A stretch of 42,374 nucleotides of DNA from contig JAEXGR010000020.1 in NCBI GenBank assembly GCA_023450745.1, positions 1-42,374 on the forward strand, in the 5' to 3' direction. This DNA is from Synergistota bacterium (lineage in GTDB: Bacteria > Synergistota > Synergistia > Synergistales > Synergistaceae). Positions 7,554 to 15,249 of the stretch are shown here, one piece after another (the stretch's first letter is position 1; the number at the start of each line of letters is the position of its first letter). A program made the translations under genes and the position numbers. Under the pieces are notes generated by a model, which made no database searches, was not told the origin of the DNA, and worked only from the letters and a program-made list of their open reading frames with translations.

Positions 7554-8115
7554 ATGCCGGAAATAAAACTATATAACGATGATTGTATCGTTGCGATGAA
7601 AAAAGTAGCAGATAAGTCAATTGACCTAATTGTTACTTACCCTCCATACAACCTCGGTAATTTCATGAAAAATCGAGATACCAACTTGAGCAAAATGAGT
7701 AACAACTTCTTTGGCTCCGCAGGATGGGATGATATGGAATTTGATGATTTGGAAAAATCAATGGACGATTTTTTCAAGTCATCGGCAAGAGTAATAAAAA
7801 AAGTCAGCACGATGATCGTCTTTATGGCAATCATAAAAGTAGAGACTATCCATAAGGCTTGCAGAAAAACATGGGTTCTATTATAAGACTACAGGAATAT
7901 GGCATAAAACGAACCCTATGCCAAGAAGTATAAATTTGCACTTTGTAAATTCTACAGAAGTATGGGTTTACTTTACCTATAAGACAAGAACTGGAACATT
8001 TAATAATGGCGGCGCCATGTTCCATGATTTTGTTGAAACATCGGCAACTCCGAATGGAGAGCGAAAGTACGGAAAGCATCCAACACAAAAGCCGGTATGT
8101 TTCATATCTGCATAG
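7554..8115 (+). pseudogene. Site-specific DNA (adenine) methyltransferase, frameshifted and truncated
   Basis: The start (MPEIKLYNDDCIVAMKK) and motif IV region are those of beta-class DNA methyltransferases, but the expected DPPYN reads TYPPYN. The first frame runs to 7886. The continuation AEKHGFYYKTTGIWHKTNPM and KHPTQKP lies in the next frame, so one extra base near 7855-7860 breaks the gene. After KHPTQKP the sequence leaves the family and stops at 8115, losing the DPFxGSGT S-adenosylmethionine-binding motif. Three independent lesions mean the gene is dead. An excisionase-type HTH tail just upstream is a common arrangement for type II restriction-modification loci. Confidence 0.85.
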
Positions 8116-8158
8116 GCATCATTACCTTAGCATATGGAATATGAATTATATGTTGTGA

Positions 8159-8499
8159 CACAATAACCCTTCACATTTAAGATACAGAGATATCATATGG
8201 AGAGAACTTAATAGTCAGTCTACGAAACATTTCAAGAATGGAAATCTGGGATTGTACAGAAATGCCCGGTATTCTATCTATCAGTTTTTACTTGAGGAAG
8301 ATAAGAAAAAAACTGCATTTCCGCTTTTGTGTGAAGTGGTAATGTACGATTTAAGCGGACTCGAGAATAATGAAGATTTTAATGCGGACAACGAATGGGA
8401 AAAAATTCAACTGGAATTGTCGCAGAACATGAACTTTCCATACGAGGCAGTATTGACGCTACAGAGGTAGACCAGTGGTTAAAAGGCTTAAAGTTTTAA
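8159..8499 (+). pseudogene. Fragment of an unrecognised protein, possibly the cognate restriction gene
   Basis: A frame open from 8159 but without a start codon encodes NPSHLRYRDIIWRELNSQST and continues to 8470. A one-base loss near 8453 shifts the likely true C-terminus (DATEVDQWLKGLKF) to a frame ending at 8499. There is no clear ribosome site. Position just after a broken methyltransferase suggests the restriction endonuclease of the same system, but I do not recognise a nuclease motif. The AT-rich composition matches the rest of the island. Confidence 0.5.
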
Positions 8500-8570
8500 A
8501 ACCATAGATTTTGTAAACCTGACTTGGTCTATAATTTAAATTAACTAATGTAGATGCGGAATAAATAAAA

Positions 8571-8604
8571 AATAGCGGCTAGGCTTTGGTGCCTAGTCGC
8601 TATT
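8571..8604. terminator. Bidirectional terminator between the restriction remnant and the flavodoxin gene
   Basis: A 14-bp stem (AATAGCGGCTAGGC with GCCTAGTCGCTATT, one G-T) encloses a 6-base loop. On the minus strand it is followed by TTTTATTTAT, making it the terminator of the flavodoxin gene ending at 8645. Confidence 0.85.
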
Positions 8605-8644
8605 TTGCACGCTACGTTCACTTAACTCCACAGACATTTTTGTA

Positions 8645-9307
8645 TTAAAGTTTAATTTCACTTAGCCAGCTATTTACTTCTTCAGGTGCATTACTAATAT
8701 CACTGCGATAGATAGTAAATGCGTTCTTTTCAACATTAGCTTTAGTTTGTAATTTAGCTATAGTTTCAACAGTGCCTGAAAGACCACTGCCACCGTGGGT
8801 GTTAAAAGGAATAATAGTTTTACCATCTAATTTATACTGTTCTAAAAAAGTGTACATAACCATAGGCATATCGCCCCACCAGTTTGGGTAGCCCAGAAAA
8901 ATCACATCATATTGCTCCATATTAGCAACTTTGTCCTTAATGGTAGGTCTGGCACCGCTGGTTTGTTCCTTTTTAGCATCGGCAGTTAAAACTGCGTGGT
9001 TATTCACTTCATAATTTTTAGTAGGCACTATTCTAAACATATCACCGCCCACCTTAGCATGGATTAAATTAGCCACATATTCAGTGTTGCCCATCAGCTT
9101 ACCGTTAATCATTAACCCACTATTTTTAGCATCAGCTGTTTCAGGTAACGAAAAATATGCTATTAATATTTTTTTACTGCTTAAAGTTGCAGCCTCAGCT
9201 TTAGTAGACAAGGTCGCTGTTTTGGCAGGCTCGTTGCTACTGCCAAAACCGCTTAAACCTAATAAGCACATCGTCATCATCAAGATTGCCATTAATTTTT
9301 TCAACAT
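8645..9307 (-). CDS. Exported flavodoxin-like protein (island copy)
   Basis: 220 residues from the ATG at 9307, which has AGGAGA upstream; a GTG at 9313 is less well placed. Residues 1-24 are a signal peptide ending LSGFGSS, which resembles a lipobox whose Cys has become Phe, so it is probably a cleaved or membrane-tethered periplasmic protein. The rest is a flavodoxin_4-type domain: KKILIAYFSLPETAD at the phosphate loop, FLGYPNWWGDMPM at the second FMN loop, and FNTHGGSGLSGT. Flavodoxins carry FMN and shuttle one or two electrons; an exported one is unusual. It follows the alpha/beta hydrolase gene in the same direction and has a close functional counterpart at 28704-29267. Confidence 0.9.
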   Translation of the reverse strand: MLKKLMAILMMTMCLLGLSGFGSSNEPAKTATLSTKAEAATLSSKKILIAYFSLPETADAKNSGLMINGKLMGNTEYVANLIHAKVGGDMFRIVPTKNYEVNNHAVLTADAKKEQTSGARPTIKDKVANMEQYDVIFLGYPNWWGDMPMVMYTFLEQYKLDGKTIIPFNTHGGSGLSGTVETIAKLQTKANVEKNAFTIYRSDISNAPEEVNSWLSEIKL

Positions 9308-9417
9308 AATCACTTTCTCCTAAAACTTTTCTATATTTTAGCTACCTTTTAAGCAACTATCCGTTTTAAAACAAAGTTTATAGGATAAGTTTGCCTTATC
9401 CCATAACCTGTATATAA

Positions 9418-10488
9418 CTAGAGGTGCTTGCCATAAAATTCCTTGAGCTTATTCGTTGCCTGCTCTACATATTCAGGTACAAAGTATGTTTGAATATGGG
9501 TAGCACCCGGAATTATGAATAATTCCTTGTCCTTAGTACCTGTAGCCTTTTTAAAAGCATCTTCTGTCATATATAGAGAATCAGCCTTGCTACCTGCCAT
9601 CATAAGCAAGGGCGCGTCAATTAATTCTATTTGATTAGTAGCGTCCCAAGCCATAAGTTCAGTTAAGCTTTCTGTGGTATAAGTAAAAGTAGAGTTGGGA
9701 TGTCTATGAGTTATGCCATAGTATTCCATACCCTCACGATATAAATCGTTAGTAATTTTAGCGATGGATTCATCTGTTAAAGCATCAAAATCCAACGTTC
9801 CTGACACAGGTACCCTGCCGGTTTTTACAAATTCAGCTCTAGCATCTGAGGCTGCTTTTAAGCGACTTTGCACAGAATCCAGTTGAGAATCAATATAGCC
9901 ATTACGTCTAACGCGACCTGTATTGAACATACTAAGAGTAGCTACTGCTTTAAAACGCTTATCCGTTTTAGCAGCATTTAAGGTGTAGCCACCGCCACCG
10001 CAAATTCCAAGCACGCCTAAGCGGTCAGCATCAACGCCGGTGTATTTGCTGATATAATCTGCCATACCATGGATATCTTCGGTACGGAAATAGGGTACAT
10101 CCTTATGGCGTGGTGTACCACCGCTTGCCCCCTGATAAGAAGCATCAGCAGTTATAGTAACATAACCCAGTTCTGCTAAATTTTGTGCATACTTGCCTGC
10201 TACCTGTTCCTTGACACCACCGTTAGGATGGGCCACGACAATGGCTGCATATTTTTTGTTGGCGTCAAAATTAGCCGGTGTATAAACATTGGCAGCCACT
10301 TTAACTCCGTGCAGATTATAATGTACCGGGTGGATATTTACTTTGCCAGATTCATTTTTAGTAATTGCCCCTCTGTAGACTAACCCAAAGGGGTTCTTAC
10401 TTGGCCTTTCAGCTGCCATACCAGTTGCTACACACCCCATAGTGAACATAGCCATACTCATTGCCAAAACTTTTTTGTTTAATTTCAT
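9418..10488 (-). CDS. Exported alpha/beta hydrolase with a cysteine nucleophile motif
   Basis: 356 residues from the ATG at 10488, with GAGGAG 8 bases upstream; the longer open frame to 10653 runs through the promoter and is rejected. Residues 1-25 are a Sec signal peptide (MKLNKKVLAMSMAMF then AAE). The alpha/beta hydrolase fold shows the nucleophile elbow GICGGGG (Cys instead of Ser, as in some dienelactone-hydrolase-like and YcjY-like enzymes), a late Asp near MAGSKADS and a His in PGATHIQ. The substrate is unknown. It is transcribed from a MerR-type promoter at 10560-10590, divergently from merR, and precedes the flavodoxin gene with about 110 bp between them. Confidence 0.9.
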   Translation of the reverse strand: MKLNKKVLAMSMAMFTMGCVATGMAAERPSKNPFGLVYRGAITKNESGKVNIHPVHYNLHGVKVAANVYTPANFDANKKYAAIVVAHPNGGVKEQVAGKYAQNLAELGYVTITADASYQGASGGTPRHKDVPYFRTEDIHGMADYISKYTGVDADRLGVLGICGGGGYTLNAAKTDKRFKAVATLSMFNTGRVRRNGYIDSQLDSVQSRLKAASDARAEFVKTGRVPVSGTLDFDALTDESIAKITNDLYREGMEYYGITHRHPNSTFTYTTESLTELMAWDATNQIELIDAPLLMMAGSKADSLYMTEDAFKKATGTKDKELFIIPGATHIQTYFVPEYVEQATNKLKEFYGKHL

Positions 10489-10559
10489 TTTGTTTACTCC
10501 TCTCATTTGATCATAATATTTTCCACTTGTTTTTGATACCTTTTCCGTAATACAATGAC

Positions 10560-10590
10560 AATATAACATACGGTAGTAACTACCGGTCAA
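10560..10590 (-). promoter_or_regulatory. MerR-type promoter of the hydrolase-flavodoxin unit (GGTAGT class)
   Basis: On the minus strand: TTGACC, a 19-bp spacer containing the perfect dyad GGTAGTTACTACC, then TATATT. The element lies between the divergent hydrolase and merR genes. The same dyad recurs at 11047-11077 and nowhere else that I found in the window, so it is the likely operator of the MerR encoded next to it. Confidence 0.9.
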
Positions 10591-10618
10591 GCTTTTTTTT
10601 GAAAGGATGAAAAGTATT

Positions 10619-11020
10619 ATGTATACCATGAAAGAAGTGTGCCAGGAAGCCAATCTTAGCTATGAAACTCTAAAATATTATTGCAATGAAGGACTTGTAC
10701 CCAACGTAAAAAGAGATAAAAATAATCGCCGTATTTTTGACGAGCATGATTTGGCTTGGATTAAAGATTTAACGTGTTTGAAAAATTGTCATTTAAGTAT
10801 TGAAGAAATGAAAGCTTATTTAGCCATGTGTCTTGAAGGCCCCCAAAGCATTCCGCAAAGGAAGGCGTTTTTGATAGAAAAAGAAGCCAGGCTAAAAAAA
10901 GAAATAAAGCAACTTAGGGATAGTGTTAAATATATTGCATGGAAAAAAGATTTATATAATAGCTTTATTTCGGGTGAAAAAAAATATACCAGTAATCTAA
11001 TAAAAAAATATAACGAATGA
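10619..11020 (+). CDS. MerR-family regulator of the island cassette
   Basis: 133 residues from the ATG at 10619 (MYTMKEVCQEANLSYETLKY), preceded by GAAAGG at 11-12 bases; an upstream ATG at 10607 abuts that site too closely. The N-terminal winged HTH is typical of the family (YETLKYYCNEGLVP, NRRIFDEHDLAWI), followed by a long dimerisation helix rich in Lys and Glu. There is no large effector domain and no clear metal-binding Cys pair at the C-terminus. It sits between two promoters that share the dyad GGTAGTTACTACC, so it most likely activates both. AT-rich codon use sets it apart from the other MerR genes here. Confidence 0.9.
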   Translation: MYTMKEVCQEANLSYETLKYYCNEGLVPNVKRDKNNRRIFDEHDLAWIKDLTCLKNCHLSIEEMKAYLAMCLEGPQSIPQRKAFLIEKEARLKKEIKQLRDSVKYIAWKKDLYNSFISGEKKYTSNLIKKYNE

Positions 11021-11046
11021 ATTTAAGATGTTCTTCGAAAAAAGAC

Positions 11047-11077
11047 TTGACCGGTAGTTACTACCGTAAATTACAAT
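11047..11077 (+). promoter_or_regulatory. MerR-type promoter of the cupin-CMD unit (GGTAGT class)
   Basis: TTGACC, a 19-bp spacer with GGTAGTTACTACC, then TACAAT. The -35 and dyad are identical to the promoter at 10560-10590 in the opposite orientation. It drives the cupin and CMD genes that follow. Confidence 0.92.
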
Positions 11078-11145
11078 ATCTTTGTAATCAGAAAAAACGT
11101 TAACCAGTATAAATTTTGTCTGAATTAGAAGGAGTGTGAAGAACA

Positions 11146-11667
11146 ATGAACAAGTGCTGGAAAGTAACTGCAATATTAAGTATGGTGTTAATTTCAAGCT
11201 TTGTGCAGATTGGCATAGCCGCAGAAACGCCAAAACTAACAAGCGAGAAGAAAATTTTGGCAACCCTAAGTAAGGGCAAAGGCACAGTTTTCCCTATAGG
11301 CACTTACAACGAAAGAAATAAAAACAATTTTACCGGTGAAAGCTATGTAGCCAGATTAGGTGGTCAAAACGGTATCAACATTGCTAATGTTACCTTCGTA
11401 AATGGAGCACATACTTATTGGCATATTCACGAAGGAACATGTCAAATTTTAATGCCTGTAGCAGGCAAAGGTTATTACCAGATTTGGGGACAGGAACCTA
11501 AAGTACTAAAACTTGGGGAAACGGTCACTATTCCTGATGGTATAAAACATTGGCATGGCGCTGCTAACGGTCAGACCTTTCAGCATGTGGCAGTTTCAGG
11601 CCCTGCTAAATATAAAAATATTTGGTTAGAACCGGTGGATGAGCAAGTTTTTAAAACGTTAAAATGA
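11146..11667 (+). CDS. Exported cupin-domain protein
   Basis: 173 residues. Residues 1-26 form a signal peptide (MNKCWKVTAILSMVLISSF, ending IAAET). The cupin barrel shows the first metal motif as HTYWHIHEG (two His and a Glu) and the second as PDGIKHWHGA, so a metal ion is likely bound. Close relatives occur next to, or fused to, carboxymuconolactone-decarboxylase-like domains, as here where the next gene is a CMD protein 26 bp away. The ribosome site GAAGGAG lies upstream of the ATG. It is the first gene after the promoter at 11047-11077. The substrate is unknown. Confidence 0.9.
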   Translation: MNKCWKVTAILSMVLISSFVQIGIAAETPKLTSEKKILATLSKGKGTVFPIGTYNERNKNNFTGESYVARLGGQNGINIANVTFVNGAHTYWHIHEGTCQILMPVAGKGYYQIWGQEPKVLKLGETVTIPDGIKHWHGAANGQTFQHVAVSGPAKYKNIWLEPVDEQVFKTLK

Positions 11668-11693
11668 TACAGCAAAATTAGGGAGGAATTTAC

Positions 11694-12551
11694 ATGAGAA
11701 TTTTAAAAACAGCTGTATTAATGGGGTTGATTGCTACCGGTACTATGTTAGGAATGTGCGCCGGTGTGCAAGCAGCCAGTACTTTAGATGGGTATGATAG
11801 AGCCAAAGTTGCAAACAGTGAATATGTAAAAATGCATGGCACAAAAGAAATGCCAGAAGCTAAAAACGACCCTGAACTGGCAGCTACGATGAAAAAATAC
11901 GTTTTTGGCGACATTGCCAAGCAAACAAAAATCACCAATACAGAAAGGCAATTAGTCACCATTGTTGTTTTGGCAACAGGCCGCAATCATAAAATGCTGG
12001 GAGAAGCAGTAACAGGTGCTTTAAACACAGGTGTAAAGCCACTAGAAGTGAGAGAAGCTTTATATCATATAGCACCATACATTGGCTTTCCTAAAACGTT
12101 CGAAGCCTTAGAGATAACAAATAACGCTTTTAAAAAAGCTGGTATTAAATTACCACTGCCTAAACAGGGAACCACCACTGATGAAGACCGTTTTGCTAAA
12201 GGCTTGCAATTTCAACTAGATAAATATGGCGAACGCATTAATACCATGCGTAACAATACCCCTGATTATCAAAAACATTTAATGGATGATTTGGCAGCTT
12301 TTTGCTTTGGAGATACTTATACCAGAGGCACCCTAGACTATAAAACCAGAGAGATGCTAACTATGGCAGCTATTGGAACACTAGGCACCGGAGATGCGCA
12401 ATACAAGAGCCATGTAGCAGGAACTCTAGCTTCTGGGGCTACCAAGGAAGAAGTCATCGGTGTAATCACAACTATGAATCCTTATATTGGCTTTCCACGC
12501 ACCTTAAACTGTCTGCGTATTGCTAATGAAGTTTTTAATGCTAAACAATAA
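11694..12551 (+). CDS. Exported carboxymuconolactone-decarboxylase-like (CMD) protein, two domains
   Basis: 285 residues with a signal peptide (MRILKTAVLMGLIATGT ... VQAA). Two CMD repeats follow: the first centred on ATGRNHKMLGEAVTGALNTG with PYIGFPKTFEAL, the second on AAIGTLGTGDAQYKSHVAGT with PYIGFPRTLNCL. Neither has the CxxC of AhpD-type peroxidase partners, so a gamma-CMD-like lyase or isomerase activity, or a non-enzymatic role, is more likely. It is the second gene of the cupin operon, with GGGAGGAA as ribosome site. A resident paralogue of the same architecture lies at 30547-31419. Confidence 0.93.
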   Translation: MRILKTAVLMGLIATGTMLGMCAGVQAASTLDGYDRAKVANSEYVKMHGTKEMPEAKNDPELAATMKKYVFGDIAKQTKITNTERQLVTIVVLATGRNHKMLGEAVTGALNTGVKPLEVREALYHIAPYIGFPKTFEALEITNNAFKKAGIKLPLPKQGTTTDEDRFAKGLQFQLDKYGERINTMRNNTPDYQKHLMDDLAAFCFGDTYTRGTLDYKTREMLTMAAIGTLGTGDAQYKSHVAGTLASGATKEEVIGVITTMNPYIGFPRTLNCLRIANEVFNAKQ

Positions 12552-12576
12552 AATACTTTCTGCGTCAATAAAAAAC

Positions 12577-12610
12577 AGCGGTCAGGTTTTAAACCTAGCC
12601 GCTATTTTTT
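12577..12610. terminator. Bidirectional terminator after the CMD gene
   Basis: Arms AGCGGTCAGGTTT and AAACCTAGCCGCT (two internal mismatches) form a hairpin followed by ATTTTTTT on the plus strand and preceded by an A-run that serves the minus strand. It resembles in stem sequence the terminator at 8571-8604 of the same island. Confidence 0.85.
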
Positions 12611-12960
12611 TATTCCACATCTACATTAACCAATTTATACATGGCTCTGCCCAGGCCTAATTTGGTCATATATTCCATTTGATATAAACCTAAAAAAGTG
12701 CCTTTCCGTTTAGTTAAATCATGGTTCTTATGCTCTTTCTGAGCAAATAGTATATCTACGGCAGCCTTATCTACTGTCACCGGGTCTGTAGAGGCGACTA
12801 CCCCTAAATTAATCGGTTTTTCACCCTGAGCCCCACATTCGCATTTGGCAATAACATCATACCTCACATTGACATAAGCCACCTGATTGCCAAAATGGTC
12901 AGTTATAGCCTTGCCGGCTTCTAAAACAGTTTGCTGATATTCATTTATATCGCAGAATTT
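12610..12960 (-). pseudogene. DUF362 protein, C-terminal fragment (island copy)
   Basis: The frame is closed upstream by a stop at 12961-12963 and has no proper start (only an internal GTG at 12882). Translation from 12960 gives AGKAITDHFGNQVAYVNV, then a CECG segment, VVASTDPVTVDKAAVDILF and MYKLVNVD. This matches, part for part, the last ~115 residues of the three DUF362 genes at 23-26 kb. The N-terminal two thirds, including any signal peptide, is missing. It marks the right edge of the AT-rich island and shows that the incoming cassette also carried a DUF362 gene. Confidence 0.85.
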
Positions 12961-13082
12961 TTAGTAATGATGAGTGTGTTCAGATAGTTATGAATGAGCT
13001 GAAGAACAATTAAAGAAGCATTGTCCATCATCTATAAAACGGCAACAGCCCTGCGGCGCTAACCGGCGCGGAGCAAAAAACA

Positions 13083-13117
13083 GCCGCCCCTCCCACGATG
13101 CGCGCGAAAGGGGCGGC
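13083..13117 (-). terminator. Terminator of the cyclophilin-like gene
   Basis: A 9-bp perfect stem (GCCGCCCCT with AGGGGCGGC) is followed on the minus strand by TGTTTTTTGC. It lies about 35 bp past the stop at 13153. Confidence 0.88.
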
Positions 13118-13152
13118 CTCTGCCGGATGCCGGTTATCCGCCGGCGCTTCCG

Positions 13153-13572
13153 CTACGGCGCCGCTTCGAGGCGCACGCCCTTTCCCAGCAGCGCGGCGTG
13201 CTCCGCGCCCGAGACAAAACGTCCCACCGGCACGAGGCCCTTTGAGGCGGCGCGGCCTTTGTAAAAGACGGCGATGTTACCCCACGGCGCGTAGACCGTC
13301 ATTTCGCCGGCCTTAGGCGCGTAGCTCGCCGGCATTCCCGCCGTCGAAAGCTTCTCCGGCGGATAGGCGATCCTTTCCGCGCCGCCGAAATCTTCAAAAT
13401 CCAGCGTCAGAGGCAGCATCTTTACGAGGCTCTCCGCCGTCGCGTTGTCATAGAGCTCAACGAGCGCCTCCTGCCCGTCAAAGGTCAGCCTGATCCTCCG
13501 CGGCGCGGCCTCCGCCCGCGAAGAGACCGCAAGAAGCACCGCCATGCAGATAAGCGCGAGTATCCTTTTCAT
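13153..13572 (-). CDS. Exported cyclophilin-like fold protein
   Basis: 139 residues from the ATG at 13572 (AAAGGGG upstream; a longer frame to 13611 lacks support). The signal peptide is MKRILALICMAVLLAVSSR ending AEAA. The body matches the cyclophilin-like (Cyclophil_like2) family: IRLTFDGQEALVELYDNATA ESLVKMLPLTL, later APWGNIAVFYKG and VPVGRF. These proteins have a cyclophilin-like barrel but generally lack the prolyl-isomerase active site, and their role is not known. It is driven by the MerR-type promoter at 13636-13666. Two paralogues with the same kind of promoter occur at 26273-26725 and 38599-39042. Confidence 0.88.
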   Translation of the reverse strand: MKRILALICMAVLLAVSSRAEAAPRRIRLTFDGQEALVELYDNATAESLVKMLPLTLDFEDFGGAERIAYPPEKLSTAGMPASYAPKAGEMTVYAPWGNIAVFYKGRAASKGLVPVGRFVSGAEHAALLGKGVRLEAAP

Positions 13573-13635
13573 TATCGTCTGTCCCCTTTCAATAATTTTT
13601 CGTATAAACATACGCCTTCGCCAATCTTCGCCCGG

Positions 13636-13666
13636 ATTTTAACTCTTAGAGTAAACTTCAAGTCAA
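13636..13666 (-). promoter_or_regulatory. MerR-type promoter of the cyclophilin-like gene (TRGAG class, weakened left arm)
   Basis: On the minus strand: TTGACT, a 19-bp spacer with TGAAGTTTACTCTA (left arm TGAAG instead of TAGAG/TGGAG), then TAAAAT. It lies 64-94 bp upstream of the start codon at 13572. Confidence 0.82.
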
Positions 13667-13828
13667 GCGGCAAGATAAGCCCCGCGGGGCAAACACGCCG
13701 GGGCTTTTAATGAAGACATTGAACACGGCCCGGGGGACGGTACTTCACGCCGTCGCCCGGCATGGCGGCGGGAAGCCCTCCTGATATAATAGAAACGAAA
13801 ACGACAGTAAAGAGAGGGAGGTACGGCG

Positions 13829-14719
13829 ATGGAGGTCAGAGTATTGCGTTATTTCCTGACCGTGGTCAGGGAGGAGAGCATCACGCGCGCGGCGGAGATT
13901 CTGCACATCACGCAGCCGACGCTCTCCCGGCAGCTGGCTCAGCTCGAGGAGGAGACCGGCGTCAAGCTGTTCAGCCGCGGCGCGCGCGGAATCATGCTGA
14001 CGAACGAAGGGCTGCTGCTGCGCCGCCGCGCCGAGGAGATCGTCGACCTCATCGACAAGACGGAGCGGGAGCTGCTCGAACAGGACGAACTCGTAGACGG
14101 CACCGTGACCATCGGGGCCGGCGAGCTGGCGTCGGTGCAGCTGCTGGCCGAACTGATCAAGTCGGCGGGCGCCAGATATCCGCTGATGCGCTTCGAGCTC
14201 TTCACCGCCAGCGCCGACCTCACGAAGGAGCGCATGGACAGGGGGCTCACGGACATCGGCCTGCTGCTCGAGCCGGTAGATATTGAAAAGTATGAGTTTA
14301 TCCGCCTGAATGTGAAGGAACGGTGGGCGGTGCTCCTGCGTACCGACGACCCCCTCGCGCGGCGGGAGTATGTGCGGCGCGAAGATCTTCTGGACGGCCC
14401 CCTGATCCTGCCCATGAGGGGAAATGTGCAGAACGAGCTTTTTAACTGGTTCGGCGCCGCGCTTGACCAGCGCGGCATCGTCATGACGAGCAACATGAGC
14501 ACCAACGCCTCGATAATGGTCCAGAAGGGCATCGGACGCGCCCTCACCGTCGAAGGCGGCCGTCCCTATCTCGACCGGGAGGCGCTCGCCTGCCGGCCGC
14601 TCTTCCCCGAGCTGTCCGCGACCTCCGTGCTGGCCTGGAAACGCGGCCAGCCTTTCAGCCTCGCGACGGCCAAGTTTATCGAGCACCTTAAATGCTTTTT
14701 AAGCATGGCTCCATCATAA
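13829..14719 (+). CDS. LysR-family transcriptional regulator
   Basis: 296 residues, standard length. The N-terminal winged HTH is clear: LRYFLTVVREESITRAAEIL followed by HITQPTLSRQLAQLEEE and LFSRGARGIMLTNEG. The remaining ~200 residues form the periplasmic-binding-protein-like co-inducer domain (ADIGLLLEPV type). AGGGAGG precedes the ATG. It is divergent from the cyclophilin-like gene with about 260 bp between starts. LysR genes are often found beside cyclophilin-like, flavodoxin and CMD genes in anaerobes, so a role in the same response is plausible but not shown. No classical T-N11-A box was confidently placed. Confidence 0.95.
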   Translation: MEVRVLRYFLTVVREESITRAAEILHITQPTLSRQLAQLEEETGVKLFSRGARGIMLTNEGLLLRRRAEEIVDLIDKTERELLEQDELVDGTVTIGAGELASVQLLAELIKSAGARYPLMRFELFTASADLTKERMDRGLTDIGLLLEPVDIEKYEFIRLNVKERWAVLLRTDDPLARREYVRREDLLDGPLILPMRGNVQNELFNWFGAALDQRGIVMTSNMSTNASIMVQKGIGRALTVEGGRPYLDREALACRPLFPELSATSVLAWKRGQPFSLATAKFIEHLKCFLSMAPS

Positions 14720-14754
14720 AACATAAGCATTAGACATATAGGCGGCAAAAAATT

Positions 14755-14820
14755 ATAGTGTAGGCGCATTCGGCGAGGGAAAAGGTTTTTCCCGGACCGC
14801 GGCGCTTACACTATTTTTTA
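14755..14820. terminator. Long-stem bidirectional terminator with nested hairpin
   Basis: Outer arms ATAGTGTAGGCGC (14755-14767) and GCGCTTACACTAT (14802-14814) pair with one mismatch, flanked by an A-run on the left and a T-run on the right. The loop holds a second inverted repeat, GGGAAAA-GG-TTTTTCCC. It follows the LysR stop and precedes the next gene by 20-25 bp, so it would end LysR transcription. Confidence 0.8.
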
Positions 14821-14839
14821 TTGCCACAGGAGGACTGAG

Positions 14840-15193
14840 ATGACGATCGACGAAGTCTGCCAGTCTTTCCATATAAGCAGGGAAAGGCTTCTGAGCTACG
14901 AAAGAAACGGCCTGCTGGAGAGCGGAAAGAATGGCGACGGCAGCCCGGACTACCAGGAAGGCGAGCTGCGGCGCCTCGGAATGATCCACTCCCTGCTCAA
15001 AGCGGGGGTCGACGCGGAGGTGCTGGAGCAAAATCCCGTGCTCTTCGACGAAGGCGAAAGCGGCGGCGAGCGCGTCAGAATACTGAAACGGCAGCGGTGC
15101 CGCCTGCTGGGGGATATCCACGAAAGGCAGCAGTCGCTGGACTGCCTGGATTACCTTATCAGGAAAATCAAAGAGGGCGCGGCGCAAAGGTGA
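14840..15193 (+). CDS. MerR-like regulator with a divergent DNA-binding domain
   Basis: 117 residues. The first ~70 residues follow the MerR plan (MTIDEVCQSFHISRERLLSY, ERNGLLESGKNGDG, YQEGELRRLGMIHSLLKAG), but LLSYERNG replaces the common LRYYERxG and the wing is altered. A C-terminal helix (RVRILKRQRCRLLGDIHERQ) could mediate dimerisation. ACAGGAGG lies upstream of the ATG. It is followed after 56 bp by a second, canonical MerR gene in the same direction, an arrangement that could give heterodimers or reflect a duplication in decay. Confidence 0.8.
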   Translation: MTIDEVCQSFHISRERLLSYERNGLLESGKNGDGSPDYQEGELRRLGMIHSLLKAGVDAEVLEQNPVLFDEGESGGERVRILKRQRCRLLGDIHERQQSLDCLDYLIRKIKEGAAQR

Positions 15194-15249
15194 CCAAAGA
15201 GCCGCCGGCGGGCGGGTCTGATAAAAACGGCAAAAGGAGTGGAGAAGAA

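Noticed and set aside
13679..13710. A GC hairpin (GCCCCG/CGGGGC) followed by TTTTA between divergent genes
   Set aside because: No gene ends at this place on the plus strand, so it is not called a terminator; it may be chance or a regulatory structure.
13745..14686. A 313-codon minus-strand open frame
   Set aside because: Antisense to the LysR gene, with shadow-type composition.
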